From Oharaeibacter diazotrophicus (GTDB lineage Bacteria; Pseudomonadota; Alphaproteobacteria; Rhizobiales; Pleomorphomonadaceae): 64,000 nt of DNA. A model generated the notes under the pieces. It worked only from the letters and a program-made list of their open reading frames with translations. It ran no database searches and was not told the DNA's origin. The position numbers and the translations under genes are program-made. Location of the stretch: NCBI RefSeq assembly GCF_004362745.1, contig NZ_SNXY01000007.1:558001-622000 (forward strand), read 5' to 3'. Shown piece after piece: positions 24,215-32,358 of this stretch; positions within the stretch are counted from its first letter, which is position 1, and every line of letters starts with the position of its first letter.

Positions 24215-26383
24215 TCAACGCCCCTCCACCCCGCGGAACAGGCCGCCGCCCGTGTGCGCGTCGCGGCCGAGGAGGATGGGCCCCTCGACGGCCACGGCGA
24301 AGTCGAGCCGCAGGCGGGCGGCGAGGCCGCCGCGGCGGCCGCGGGCGAGGTCCAGAACGGTGACCACCGGCGACGGCAGCCCGAATGTGCGGCAGGCCGA
24401 GGCGGCGTCGTCGGCGACGAAGGCGGCGGGATCGGCGCGGCGGCCGGGATGGCGGCACGGGCAGTAGGGCGTCGCCGAGACGAAGCTCCGGAATGGGCCG
24501 ATCAGCGGGTCGCCGTCGCCAGGCTCGCGCAGCGGGGCGAGCGTGAAGCGCCCGGCGGTGCCGGCCCTGAGGTCGACGAGACCGGCGAGCGCCTCGTCCA
24601 ACCGGCGGCACTCGCGTTCGTAGGGCAGGTCGCGGCCGCGGGGGCGGCGGTCGACCCGGTGCGGGGCGATGGCGAGGAGGCGCGGCGCCGGCCCGGGGTC
24701 CAGGGCTACGAAAAGGTGGGCGTGCGGTTCGGCGGCGCAGGGGCTCCCGTCGGCCTCGTGGCCCGAGAAGAACGCCGGCAGACCGTCGCGTTGCCCGAGG
24801 TGGGAACCGACCCGTGCCATCAGGGCCCGGCGGAAGGCGGCGACCAGCGCCGGACCGGCGGCCTCGGCCACCGGTTCGGCGAGCGCGAAGGCGACGATGG
24901 CGGGCGCCGTCCGCGATGGCCGGAACAGGCCGAGGCCGAGGAAACGGCCGTCACCGACGACGACCGGGCCGGCGATCGGCCGCGGGAAGTCCAGTTCGGC
25001 GTGGACGAGACGGCCGGGATCGAACCGGCCCGCGTCGAGCGTGTCCGCCCGGGTGCCGTGGGCGTCGAAGGGCTCGCGCTGGATCCGCACCGCCGCCGCC
25101 GTGGAGTCCAGACCGGCATGGCGCAGCGCCTGCAGCAGGGCCTTGGCCGCATCGGCCTCGGAGCGGAGCCGCTCCGCGCCGCCACCGCCACGGTGGGGCG
25201 TTCGCGGCAGCGCGACCGGCGTGACGCTCCGCCAGCGCCGGGACGGTGAGCCCGCGTAGTGGCCGAGCATGCCGCGCTCTTCCGCTTCCATCAGGATGGG
25301 GCCGTCGTCGTCCGGCGCTTCGCCAGTCTTCGGATCGACGTCGCCGAGGTCGAGGCCGGAGAGGCCCCAGCGCAGATCGTCCGGGAGCAGGGGACATTCC
25401 GCCGGCACGCGCACGGCGACCCGGCGAATGCCGAAGTCGGACTGCGCGTGTCCGATCGAGGGCAGCGGCAGGAAGGCGAGCCGGCGCCGCTTGTCCGCGT
25501 CGCCGGCGCCTTCGCCGCGGACGATGCGGCGGATCTCGGCCTCGCGGCCCGGCATCGCCGCGATCAGGCGCTCGGCGAGACGGTCGCGTACGGTTTCGGC
25601 GAGGCGGAGCGCGGTCCGGCCGTCGCGGACGACGCGCTCGCCGGTCGGCCGGACGAGATCGTAGAGCAGGACCTGGTCAGGGGCGTCGTAGGGAACCAGC
25701 AACGGCGTCGGCCTCGGCGCCTGGGTGAAGACCGTTCGCCGGCTGCGGCCGTCGGCCCGGGCCTCGAACCGCTTCAGCGTCGCGGCGTGGCGCGCGGCGA
25801 GCTGGTCGAAGCTGCCCGCCCCCGGGCAGGGGAGGCTCGACACGCCCGCACCGCCGGGCCGGAACACCGGTCCGCCGTGGTCCGTCAGCCGGCGCTCCGC
25901 TTCGGCGGCCTCGAGGATCTCGCCGCGTGCGAAGGCCGGGTCGATGCCCCGGCCGAGGGTGTGCAGCCGCTCGGCGAGCCCGAGCAGGTCGGCGGCGGGG
26001 GCGCCGTCGCCGGCGAGGCGCCAGACGTAGAGCAACGGCACGTCCGGATCGAACAGGCGCGGGCGGAAGGTCTTGGTCGAGCCGCGGATCTCGGCGACGC
26101 GGTCCGGGTCGCCGTCGACGGCGTCGAGGTCGTTGTTCGGCACGTAGATCGTGGTCGAACGGGCCACCGTCGTGAACGGCGCCGCGATCGTCGGCGGGGG
26201 CAGACGCTCCAACCAGCGGAACACGGCCTGCTTGGGCGCCGGATCCTCGGCACCCCATTGCCCGGCGAACGCCCCCGCGACCAGCGCCGAGAACAGGCGG
26301 AACGGCGAGGGCGGCCAGTCCCCGAGGCCGTGGAAGCGGCCGGTGACGAGGCGGATCTCGAGGTACAGAGCGAGCTCGGTCAT
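24215..26383 (-). CDS. csb2: Type I-G Csb2 (fused Cas5-Cas6, GSU0054 family)
   Basis: A 722-residue protein. ATG 26383 gives the expected start MTELALYLEIRLVTGRFHG; the N-terminus reads as a Cas5-like RAMP (GDWPPSPFRLFSALVAGAF). The middle contains RRVAVRVPAECPLL and a long linker. The C-terminal part has further RAMP-like strands (VVVGDGRFLGLGLFRP, with a Gly-rich loop) as in Cas6-type crRNA processing domains. In type I-G the protein processes pre-crRNA and caps the 5' end of the crRNA in Cascade. Length is near the upper family range. It lies 46 bp downstream of csb1 in the same leftward operon. Confidence 0.8.
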   Translation of the reverse strand: MTELALYLEIRLVTGRFHGLGDWPPSPFRLFSALVAGAFAGQWGAEDPAPKQAVFRWLERLPPPTIAAPFTTVARSTTIYVPNNDLDAVDGDPDRVAEIRGSTKTFRPRLFDPDVPLLYVWRLAGDGAPAADLLGLAERLHTLGRGIDPAFARGEILEAAEAERRLTDHGGPVFRPGGAGVSSLPCPGAGSFDQLAARHAATLKRFEARADGRSRRTVFTQAPRPTPLLVPYDAPDQVLLYDLVRPTGERVVRDGRTALRLAETVRDRLAERLIAAMPGREAEIRRIVRGEGAGDADKRRRLAFLPLPSIGHAQSDFGIRRVAVRVPAECPLLPDDLRWGLSGLDLGDVDPKTGEAPDDDGPILMEAEERGMLGHYAGSPSRRWRSVTPVALPRTPHRGGGGAERLRSEADAAKALLQALRHAGLDSTAAAVRIQREPFDAHGTRADTLDAGRFDPGRLVHAELDFPRPIAGPVVVGDGRFLGLGLFRPSRTAPAIVAFALAEPVAEAAGPALVAAFRRALMARVGSHLGQRDGLPAFFSGHEADGSPCAAEPHAHLFVALDPGPAPRLLAIAPHRVDRRPRGRDLPYERECRRLDEALAGLVDLRAGTAGRFTLAPLREPGDGDPLIGPFRSFVSATPYCPCRHPGRRADPAAFVADDAASACRTFGLPSPVVTVLDLARGRRGGLAARLRLDFAVAVEGPILLGRDAHTGGGLFRGVEGR

Positions 26384-26429
26384 GGCGCCGTGCCCGCGCG
26401 ACCGGGGGTGGATCTGGACGGTACAGGGG

Positions 26430-27536
26430 TCATCCGGCCGCCTTCGCCTTCTTGGCGGCCTTGGCGTCCTTCTTGGCGTCGAGGGCACCCTGCGCCCGGG
26501 CCTTGTCGAAAGTGACCGTGCGGGTTCCCGGGACGACGCCGTATGCGGCGGCGGCCGCCGCGGCGATGCGGAACGCCTCGTCGGGGTTGAGCCGGATCGG
26601 CCGCCGCGTGCCGTCGCGCCCGACCAGGTCCCACACCGGCGGCACGGCGGGATCGGGCGTCAGCAGGCAGCCCTGGCGCAGGAAGGACTCGCCCGGGTCG
26701 GCGGCGGCGACGAGGGCGAGGCCGAGCACGTACGCCCGCAGGTCCGGCCCCCTGTCGCCGCCGATTTGGCGGAGGGCGACGAGGTTGATCGTGACGTCGC
26801 GGCGGATTTCGCCGCGGACGTGGACGCCGCCGAGGACCTGTTCCTTGCGGGCATCGTCGCGCCAGACCGCCGGGGCGTGCCGGAAGCCCTGGGCCGAGCG
26901 AGTGTCGTTCTGGGCCTTGTCGGACGTCTCCGCCAGCGCCCCTTCGGCGACGTAGTCTATCGGCGGATTGTACTGCGCTGCGCGGTGCAGGATGTCGACG
27001 TCCCAGGCGCGGATCACCGCTTGCACGATGCGCGGCAGCTTCGCCTGGGTTTCGCGGCTGTCCCAGGCGCCGAACAGCAGCGACGTCGGCGCCAGCTTGG
27101 CGATCGCGGTCGCGTCGCCGTCGCGCAGCAGCGCCGCGAAGGCCGCCCGCGCTTCGTCGGCGAGCTCGGTGCAGCGCACCAGCGCGTCGCCGAGGCGGTG
27201 GCCGACGTCGAGCAGGTCAACCACCTTGTCGTTGCCGACGACGATTTCGACATGCGGGACGAGAGCCGACAGCGGATTCTCCGGCCGGCCGGGCCGCGCC
27301 TTCTTGAACAGCGGCTCCATCCGGTTCGCCTGGGCGCCGACGCTGTCGATGGTCGCGACCTTGGTTCCGTCCGCGAGCTCGTCGATCGAGTAGCCGATGT
27401 CGGCGTAGGTCGGCGGGAAGATCACGCCGCTCTCGCCCTCCACCGGCAGGAGCCTGCGGCGCAGCACCAGCGCGACGGGGCCGCGCGGATCCTCGGTCAT
27501 GGATGCGATCAGCGTATCGGTGAGCGTTTCGGTCAT
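26430..27536 (-). CDS. csb1: Type I-G Csb1 (Cas7, GSU0053 family)
   Basis: A 368-residue protein from ATG 27536, overlapping the csb3 stop. The family opening is visible: ALVLRRRLLPVEGESGVIFP, then TIDSVGAQANRMEPLF, which corresponds to the S-x-x-ANR-x-E block of Csb1. FGAWDSRETQAKLPRI and the later GEIRRDVTINLVALRQ are RAMP-like. The C-terminal tail is Lys/Ala-rich (DAKKDAKAAKKAKAAG), unusual but harmless. Csb1 is the Cas7 backbone that coats the crRNA spacer in the type I-G effector. Confidence 0.85.
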   Translation of the reverse strand: MTETLTDTLIASMTEDPRGPVALVLRRRLLPVEGESGVIFPPTYADIGYSIDELADGTKVATIDSVGAQANRMEPLFKKARPGRPENPLSALVPHVEIVVGNDKVVDLLDVGHRLGDALVRCTELADEARAAFAALLRDGDATAIAKLAPTSLLFGAWDSRETQAKLPRIVQAVIRAWDVDILHRAAQYNPPIDYVAEGALAETSDKAQNDTRSAQGFRHAPAVWRDDARKEQVLGGVHVRGEIRRDVTINLVALRQIGGDRGPDLRAYVLGLALVAAADPGESFLRQGCLLTPDPAVPPVWDLVGRDGTRRPIRLNPDEAFRIAAAAAAAYGVVPGTRTVTFDKARAQGALDAKKDAKAAKKAKAAG

Positions 27537-28435
27537 CGGACGGGTTCCTCGCGGACGGACGTGATGGCGCGCGCCTGGTTCTCCTGGCCCGGCCAGTCGA
27601 GACACATGCGGAAAATGCGTGTCGGGATACCGAGATCGGCCGCCCCGAGCAGTGGACGGGCGAGCGACGGCGGCACCGAGCGGCCCCAGGCCGCATATCG
27701 GTAGACCAGCTTGTCGCGCGGGTCCGGCCGCTCCGGGCGCGCGTTCTCGAGTCCGATCGCGGCCAGCACTTCGACCAGCGGGAAGCCGGTCATGACGTAG
27801 CCCGAGTGGGCGTTGGGGGCGAAGCCGGCATCGAACGGGATGTTGCCGCCGCGATAGTCGAGCCGGAGGTTGCTCGTCTGCGGCGCGGACACCGGCAGCG
27901 GGTCCTTCGTGCCGAACGGATCGGCGACGGCCGCGGCGAGCCGGTTGCCGTCGAGGGGGCGGATCTGGTCGAGCATGTCGCGGACGAGGGCCGTCCCGGA
28001 ATAGCCCGCCATGCCGGCCCAGAACTTGACGCTGTCGAGCCCGACGACGGACCGGTCGACCCAATGGGTGATCGGAACGGCCCGCGTGCCGTCCGGCGAG
28101 AGAAGACGGCAGGGCAGCGCACTCGGCGTGTTCGGCAGCGGGCAGGGGAAGAGGCCCTGCGGCATCTCGGACGTCGGAACCCCGGCCTCCTTCGCGGCCA
28201 GATCGGAGCCGGACGGCGCATCGGCCTCCGCCCGCGCCTCCGCCAGGAACTCCAGCACCGCCGCCACCGGGTTCCGCTCGCCCGCGGCCGACAGGTGGAA
28301 CCGCGTGTCGGCGCCGGACCAGTCGAAGCCGCCCTCCGCGCCGCCGAGCAGGATCTCGGCCGCCTCCATGAGGCCGAGGCAGGCGAACACCTGGCCGGGG
28401 TTGCCGAGGTCGACCGGGATCGAGGCCCGCGCCAT
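27533..28435 (-). CDS. csb3: Type I-G Csb3 (Cas8-like large/small subunit)
   Basis: A 300-residue protein. ATG 28435 overlaps the cas3 stop by ATGA. The N-terminus (IPVDLGNPGQVFACLGLMEAA) matches the opening of Csb3/Csx17-type proteins, and DWSGADTRFHLSA follows. The rest includes HWVDRSVVGLDSVKFWAGMAGYSG. Csb3 takes the Cas8 place in type I-G Cascade, probably in PAM recognition. Its own stop overlaps the csb1 start, so cas3, csb3 and csb1 are tightly coupled. Confidence 0.8.
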   Translation of the reverse strand: MARASIPVDLGNPGQVFACLGLMEAAEILLGGAEGGFDWSGADTRFHLSAAGERNPVAAVLEFLAEARAEADAPSGSDLAAKEAGVPTSEMPQGLFPCPLPNTPSALPCRLLSPDGTRAVPITHWVDRSVVGLDSVKFWAGMAGYSGTALVRDMLDQIRPLDGNRLAAAVADPFGTKDPLPVSAPQTSNLRLDYRGGNIPFDAGFAPNAHSGYVMTGFPLVEVLAAIGLENARPERPDPRDKLVYRYAAWGRSVPPSLARPLLGAADLGIPTRIFRMCLDWPGQENQARAITSVREEPVR

Positions 28436-31233
28436 CACGCCGTCTCCCCGTCGGTGCCGCGCCGTTCGTTGCGGCGCGAAGCGGCCCAGTCGGCGGCCCG
28501 AAACACCGCCTCCCACCACGCGAGACCCCAGGGGCCCCAGCGCCGTTGCAGCCGGGCGAAGCGGAGCGCCGCCTCCATCGCGACCGGCTGCAGCATCGAC
28601 GGCGGCAGCGACCGGCGCGCCGGCTTTCCGGGGCCGGCCCGGCGCGGCGACGGCAGCACGGCGCGGATCGTCGGCCGGGCGTGGCCGTGGTGCGCGGCGA
28701 CGAGGTGCAGGGCTAGATCGCGCAGATCGTCCTGCAGGGCCGCGAGTTCGTCGTCGTCGAGGGCTTCCACCAGCGAGCCGAATTCGTGGCGATAGCCGCC
28801 GAGGTCGCCGAGGAAGCGCGGGTTCACCGTCTTGGCGAAGGGCCGGCCGGCCTTCGGCGCGCCCATGGCGTCCTGCCACGCGTCGACGTCCTTGCCGCGG
28901 TCGTGCAGGCGCGCGGCGGCGGCGAGCATCCGTCGATGGGGCTCGTCGAGGTCGAGCACGCTCGACAGGCGTTCGGCCTCCTCGACGATCATGGCGGTGT
29001 GGTCGACGAGGCTCTGGGCCCGGCTCGCCAAGGCGGCGTCGGCTCGCGCGGCGAGATCCGCCGGACGCAATTCGACGACGAGCGCCTCGCGGTCCGTCGC
29101 GTCCTCGTCGCCGAGCAGGAGGCGGAAAGCCGTCGCGCGCGCTGTCTCGGCCGCGGCCGGGCGCACCGCCACCGTGAAGCCGACGTCGGCGCGCTCGGCC
29201 GCCGTCCAGCCGGATGCGTCGTCGTCCCGCGGCAGGTCGCCGTCGATCGTCGGGACCGGAGCGTCGGGGGCGGCTTCCGTCAGCAGGCCGGCGCCGTCGA
29301 GACCGCCGAGCGCCGCGTCGAGGACGAGCGTCCGGCCGACCCACGCCCGCTTCAACTTCTCGAGCTCGCGCGGGGTGGCGAGAGCCCGGGCGAGTTCGTC
29401 GGCCCGCCGGCCGTCGACCGCCTCGCCGTCGTCGGCGAGCACGAACAGGACCCCGGGACGGAGCCCTCGCCCCGTCGGTGCGGCGTCGGCGTCCCCGGCC
29501 GTCCGCGGCCGTTGGAAACCGCCGACGAGGCGCTTCTGGAGGGTCTGCACCACCCGAAGGACCGGCGCCTCGAGCGTCTCGGACGGATGGATCGGGGCGG
29601 CCTCGAAGAAGTCCGTCGCCCGATCGAGCAGCGCCGCGTCGGCGTCCGCGCTCTCCGCCGGCCACGGCAGATGGCGCCTCCAGGCGACGCGCATCTGCGG
29701 TTCGTCGTCGACCCAGCCGCGCAGCCAGGGATCGATCGCGTCCGGCCGGCCGGTGTGCCGTTTCAAGCCGGTGAGCGACCACGCCTCCAGGAGCGCCGTG
29801 GTCAACGGCGGCGCGAGCGGGTCCGGCGTGGTCGCCGCCGCGATGACCGCCGCGACGGCCGGATCGGCCTCGGCGCGCTCGGCGAGCAGTCGGACGCCCT
29901 CGATGCTGCCGTCGAGCGTGCCGTCGGGCAGCGCGGGCAGCGCCAGGAGGGCGGCGAGGCGGCGGCGCCTCGTCTCCACGTCGTCCGGGCTCTTCGCCTC
30001 GCCCGGCGGCGCGACCACGACGACCGGCGCCGACGCCGCCTCGCCACGCCGGTTGACCCGGCCGAGGCGCTGGATCATCCGCTCGTGGGCGACGAGGTCG
30101 GAGACCATGGCGTCGGCATCGAGGTCGACACCGACCTCGCCGGCCGAGGTCGCGACCAGGAAGGCCGGGCCGGCGGCGCCGTCCGTCCGGATGCCGTCGC
30201 GGAACCGGCGCATCGCCGGATGGTCCGCCAACGCCTCGCGTTCCTTCACGCGCCGCTCGCCGGTCATCAGCACGAGATCCGCCGCCCCGCCCGCCTTCTT
30301 CAGCGCGGCGATCCGTTTCTCGAGCGCCGCGTGCACCTTGCGGGCGGCGTCGCGACGATCGCAGTAGACGACGACGCGGACGGCGGCGCGTCCTTCGTCC
30401 GCCGCGTCCCACGCGCGCGAGGCCAGTTCCGCGTCGAGTGCGCCGAGACCGTCGTCCGCGAGAAGCGTGATCGGCTTCGGAGCGGCGAGGCGCCGGCGGA
30501 CACGGTCGTCGGCCCGGTCGGTCGCGTCGAGCGCGAAGGGAGCCCCTCCCGTCGTCGCGGCGGTCGCGGACAGCGCCATCACCGTCAGCCGAGGCGGCAG
30601 GGTGGCGCCGGCGACCGGTCCGAGATCCGCCGCCGCGGCGAGCAGGCGGGCGAAGGCCGGGGAGAGATGGGCCTCGTCGAGCACGACGAGCGTGTCCTGC
30701 GCGATCAGCCCCGCGTGCACCGACCGCGCCCGCTGTCCGACGCCGTAGCCCTGGAACAGCAGCCGCGAGCCGATCATGTCGACCGTGCCGACGACGATCG
30801 CGGGCCGGGTGGGATCCTCCAGCCAGAGCCTGTTGTCGGCGAAGCGGCCGCGCAGGGTCGAGACGGCGAGGGTCGCGCCGGGGCCGAGCCCGAGGCCGGC
30901 GCGCAAGCCGGCGGCGATCGTCGATTCGGACCCGAGCGCCAGGGCGATGCGCGTCGCCAGCTCGGTCGCCTGATCGACGATCGCGCGCCGGTCGACCACG
31001 TAGACGAGCCGGCGCGGCACCGGCGCGCCGCGGGCGCGGGCGATGAGCCAGAGCGCCATCACCGACGACTTGCCGAGACCGGTCGGTATGTCCAGGCGAT
31101 CGGGGAGGCGGCCCGCGAGGAACCGCTCGTAGAGCCGGATCTGCCAGGGATAGGGCATCCGGGCCGGTCCGGCCGCGTCCGCGCCGTCCGAGGTCAGGGC
31201 CGCGAAAGCGGAGCCGACGTCGTCCGCGTCCAT
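28435..31233 (-). CDS. cas3: CRISPR-associated helicase-nuclease Cas3 (type I-G, C-terminal HD)
   Basis: A 932-residue protein. The helicase comes first: Walker A IPTGLGKSS near residue 52, VVLDEAH near 183, and the second RecA domain ending in RLGRVNRRGEA. The HD nuclease is at the C-terminus (RLHDRGKDVDAW near residue 776, then HHGHARP), the order expected in type I-G and opposite to most Cas3 proteins. It degrades the displaced strand after Cascade binding. First gene of the leftward cas operon. The annotated start lies 27 bp after a G12 tract; an ATG at 31306 would extend the protein in frame if the tract were 11 or 14 long. Confidence 0.9.
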   Translation of the reverse strand: MDADDVGSAFAALTSDGADAAGPARMPYPWQIRLYERFLAGRLPDRLDIPTGLGKSSVMALWLIARARGAPVPRRLVYVVDRRAIVDQATELATRIALALGSESTIAAGLRAGLGLGPGATLAVSTLRGRFADNRLWLEDPTRPAIVVGTVDMIGSRLLFQGYGVGQRARSVHAGLIAQDTLVVLDEAHLSPAFARLLAAAADLGPVAGATLPPRLTVMALSATAATTGGAPFALDATDRADDRVRRRLAAPKPITLLADDGLGALDAELASRAWDAADEGRAAVRVVVYCDRRDAARKVHAALEKRIAALKKAGGAADLVLMTGERRVKEREALADHPAMRRFRDGIRTDGAAGPAFLVATSAGEVGVDLDADAMVSDLVAHERMIQRLGRVNRRGEAASAPVVVVAPPGEAKSPDDVETRRRRLAALLALPALPDGTLDGSIEGVRLLAERAEADPAVAAVIAAATTPDPLAPPLTTALLEAWSLTGLKRHTGRPDAIDPWLRGWVDDEPQMRVAWRRHLPWPAESADADAALLDRATDFFEAAPIHPSETLEAPVLRVVQTLQKRLVGGFQRPRTAGDADAAPTGRGLRPGVLFVLADDGEAVDGRRADELARALATPRELEKLKRAWVGRTLVLDAALGGLDGAGLLTEAAPDAPVPTIDGDLPRDDDASGWTAAERADVGFTVAVRPAAAETARATAFRLLLGDEDATDREALVVELRPADLAARADAALASRAQSLVDHTAMIVEEAERLSSVLDLDEPHRRMLAAAARLHDRGKDVDAWQDAMGAPKAGRPFAKTVNPRFLGDLGGYRHEFGSLVEALDDDELAALQDDLRDLALHLVAAHHGHARPTIRAVLPSPRRAGPGKPARRSLPPSMLQPVAMEAALRFARLQRRWGPWGLAWWEAVFRAADWAASRRNERRGTDGETA

Positions 31234-31260
31234 CGATGGCGTGTCCGGTTCCAGGTCCGA

Positions 31261-31272
31261 CCCCCCCCCCCC
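31261..31272. repeat. Homopolymer C12 (G12 on the cas3 strand)
   Basis: Twelve uninterrupted C residues lie 28-39 bp upstream of the cas3 start codon at 31233. On the coding strand this is a G12 tract inside the region between ATG 31306 and ATG 31233. Such tracts change length by slipped-strand mispairing and are also a common site of sequencing error. Confidence 0.9.
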
Positions 31273-31719
31273 GCCCGGCCCGAGCGCGTCGGGCCGGCTG
31301 AGCCATGGGTCGATATGCTCGCGTGTCGATTGTCCGTGATGTTAGCAGGAGTTGTGTGCGCCGCCTAGCCGTGGTCCGCGGTCACGCCGGTCCCGAGCCC
31401 GTGATGTCGCCGCGGCGGCCGGGCGCGGACGCGACGCGGGCAGGCCGTCCACCCGACGGCCCCGTTCCGGCGGCCGTGCGCGGCACGGGGCGGCCGCGGC
31501 GCCTGCCGGCCCGATTCTCCGCCTACGGCGGAACTCGGGAGAGCCGAGCCCGATCGAGCCGACCGGGGCGCGGCCGTCGGAATCCCTCGAAAGCACTCCA
31601 TCGGCAAAGGTCTTGCGAAGTGCCGACGAGCCGAAGGGGCGAGGGTCGGTCTCTCAGGTTCGCGTGGAGTTGGGTCGAGCATGGAATGTGGCGCAGACGG
31701 CTGCTCCGCTCGCCACGGG
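31273..31719. other. Intergenic region between cas3 and CRISPR array 2
   Basis: About 450 bp without a supportable gene. It must contain the cas operon promoter on the minus strand; the AT-richer part around 31310-31355 is the likeliest place, but no convincing boxes could be fixed. The right part (about 31600-31719) adjoins the degenerate end of array 2 and would be its trailer. Confidence 0.45.
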
Positions 31720-32358
31720 GTCTCAATCCGCGTTCGATCGGAATACGGACGAGCATGTCGACTTCCCCGGTATCGCCAAGGCGTGGCGTCTCAATCCGCG
31801 TTCGAGCAGCACACGGACGAGCATGAGGCCCTGCCCGGCTATGTGCCGCCGGTGCCGTCTCAATCCGCGTTCGAGCGGAACACGGACGAGCATACATCAT
31901 GCATTTCGATCTGACGAATGCCCGTGTCTCAATCTGCGTTCAAGCGGAACCCGGACGAGCATTCTGGTCAAGAGTCTCATGGAGAGGTTCGGATAGTCTC
32001 AATCCGCGTTCGAGCGGAACCCGGACGAGCATCCCCAGAGTGGCATCGCGGCGCAGAGCCTCGACGTCTCAATCCGCGTTCGAGCGGAACCCGGACGAGT
32101 ATATGGCCACCTACATCCTGGCGGCCGGCAACAAGTCTCAATCCGCGTTCGAGCGGAACCCGGACGAGCATATCACCGAAGTGGGCGAGATGGTCCTCGA
32201 AGCGTCTCAATCCGCGTTCGAGCGGAACCCGGACGAGCATTAGAATGCCCACTGATCCTGACCCGCGAAGAGTCTCAAGCCGCGTTCGAGCGGAACCCGG
32301 ACGAGCATTATGGCCAAGGGGGCTCCTTTATACAGGGCGGTCTCAATCCGCGTTCGAG
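31720..32358 (-). CRISPR. CRISPR array 2, different repeat, truncated and leaderless
   Basis: Nine 37-nt repeats (starts 31720, 31788, 31857, 31926, 31996, 32066, 32135, 32204, 32272), each starting GTCTCAATCCGCG and ending GGACGAGCAT, are followed by a 19-nt partial repeat at 32340-32358. Spacers are 31-33 nt. On the minus strand repeats end in ATTGAGAC. The three copies at the low end carry the most changes (for example GATCGGAATA and GCAGCACA), so the leader should be at the high end. There the last repeat is cut and joined directly to the coding region of a CorA-like gene. Neither repeat nor spacer length matches array 1, so it belonged to another system. Confidence 0.9.

Noticed and set aside
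23595-26515. Rightward frames opposite csb2 and the cas4-cas1 region
   Set aside because: No domains, and conflict with intact cas gene motifs on the other strand.
27533-31306. A very long leftward frame of about 1257 codons covering csb3 and cas3 in one reading frame
   Set aside because: Only the csb3 part (27533-28435) reads as a protein; the rest is an Arg/Gly-rich shadow of cas3 in a GC-rich genome. The ATG at 31306 is relevant only in combination with the G tract.
31305-31996. Rightward frames between cas3 and array 2
   Set aside because: They run into the repeats, have no start signals and read as low-complexity Arg/Pro-rich sequence.
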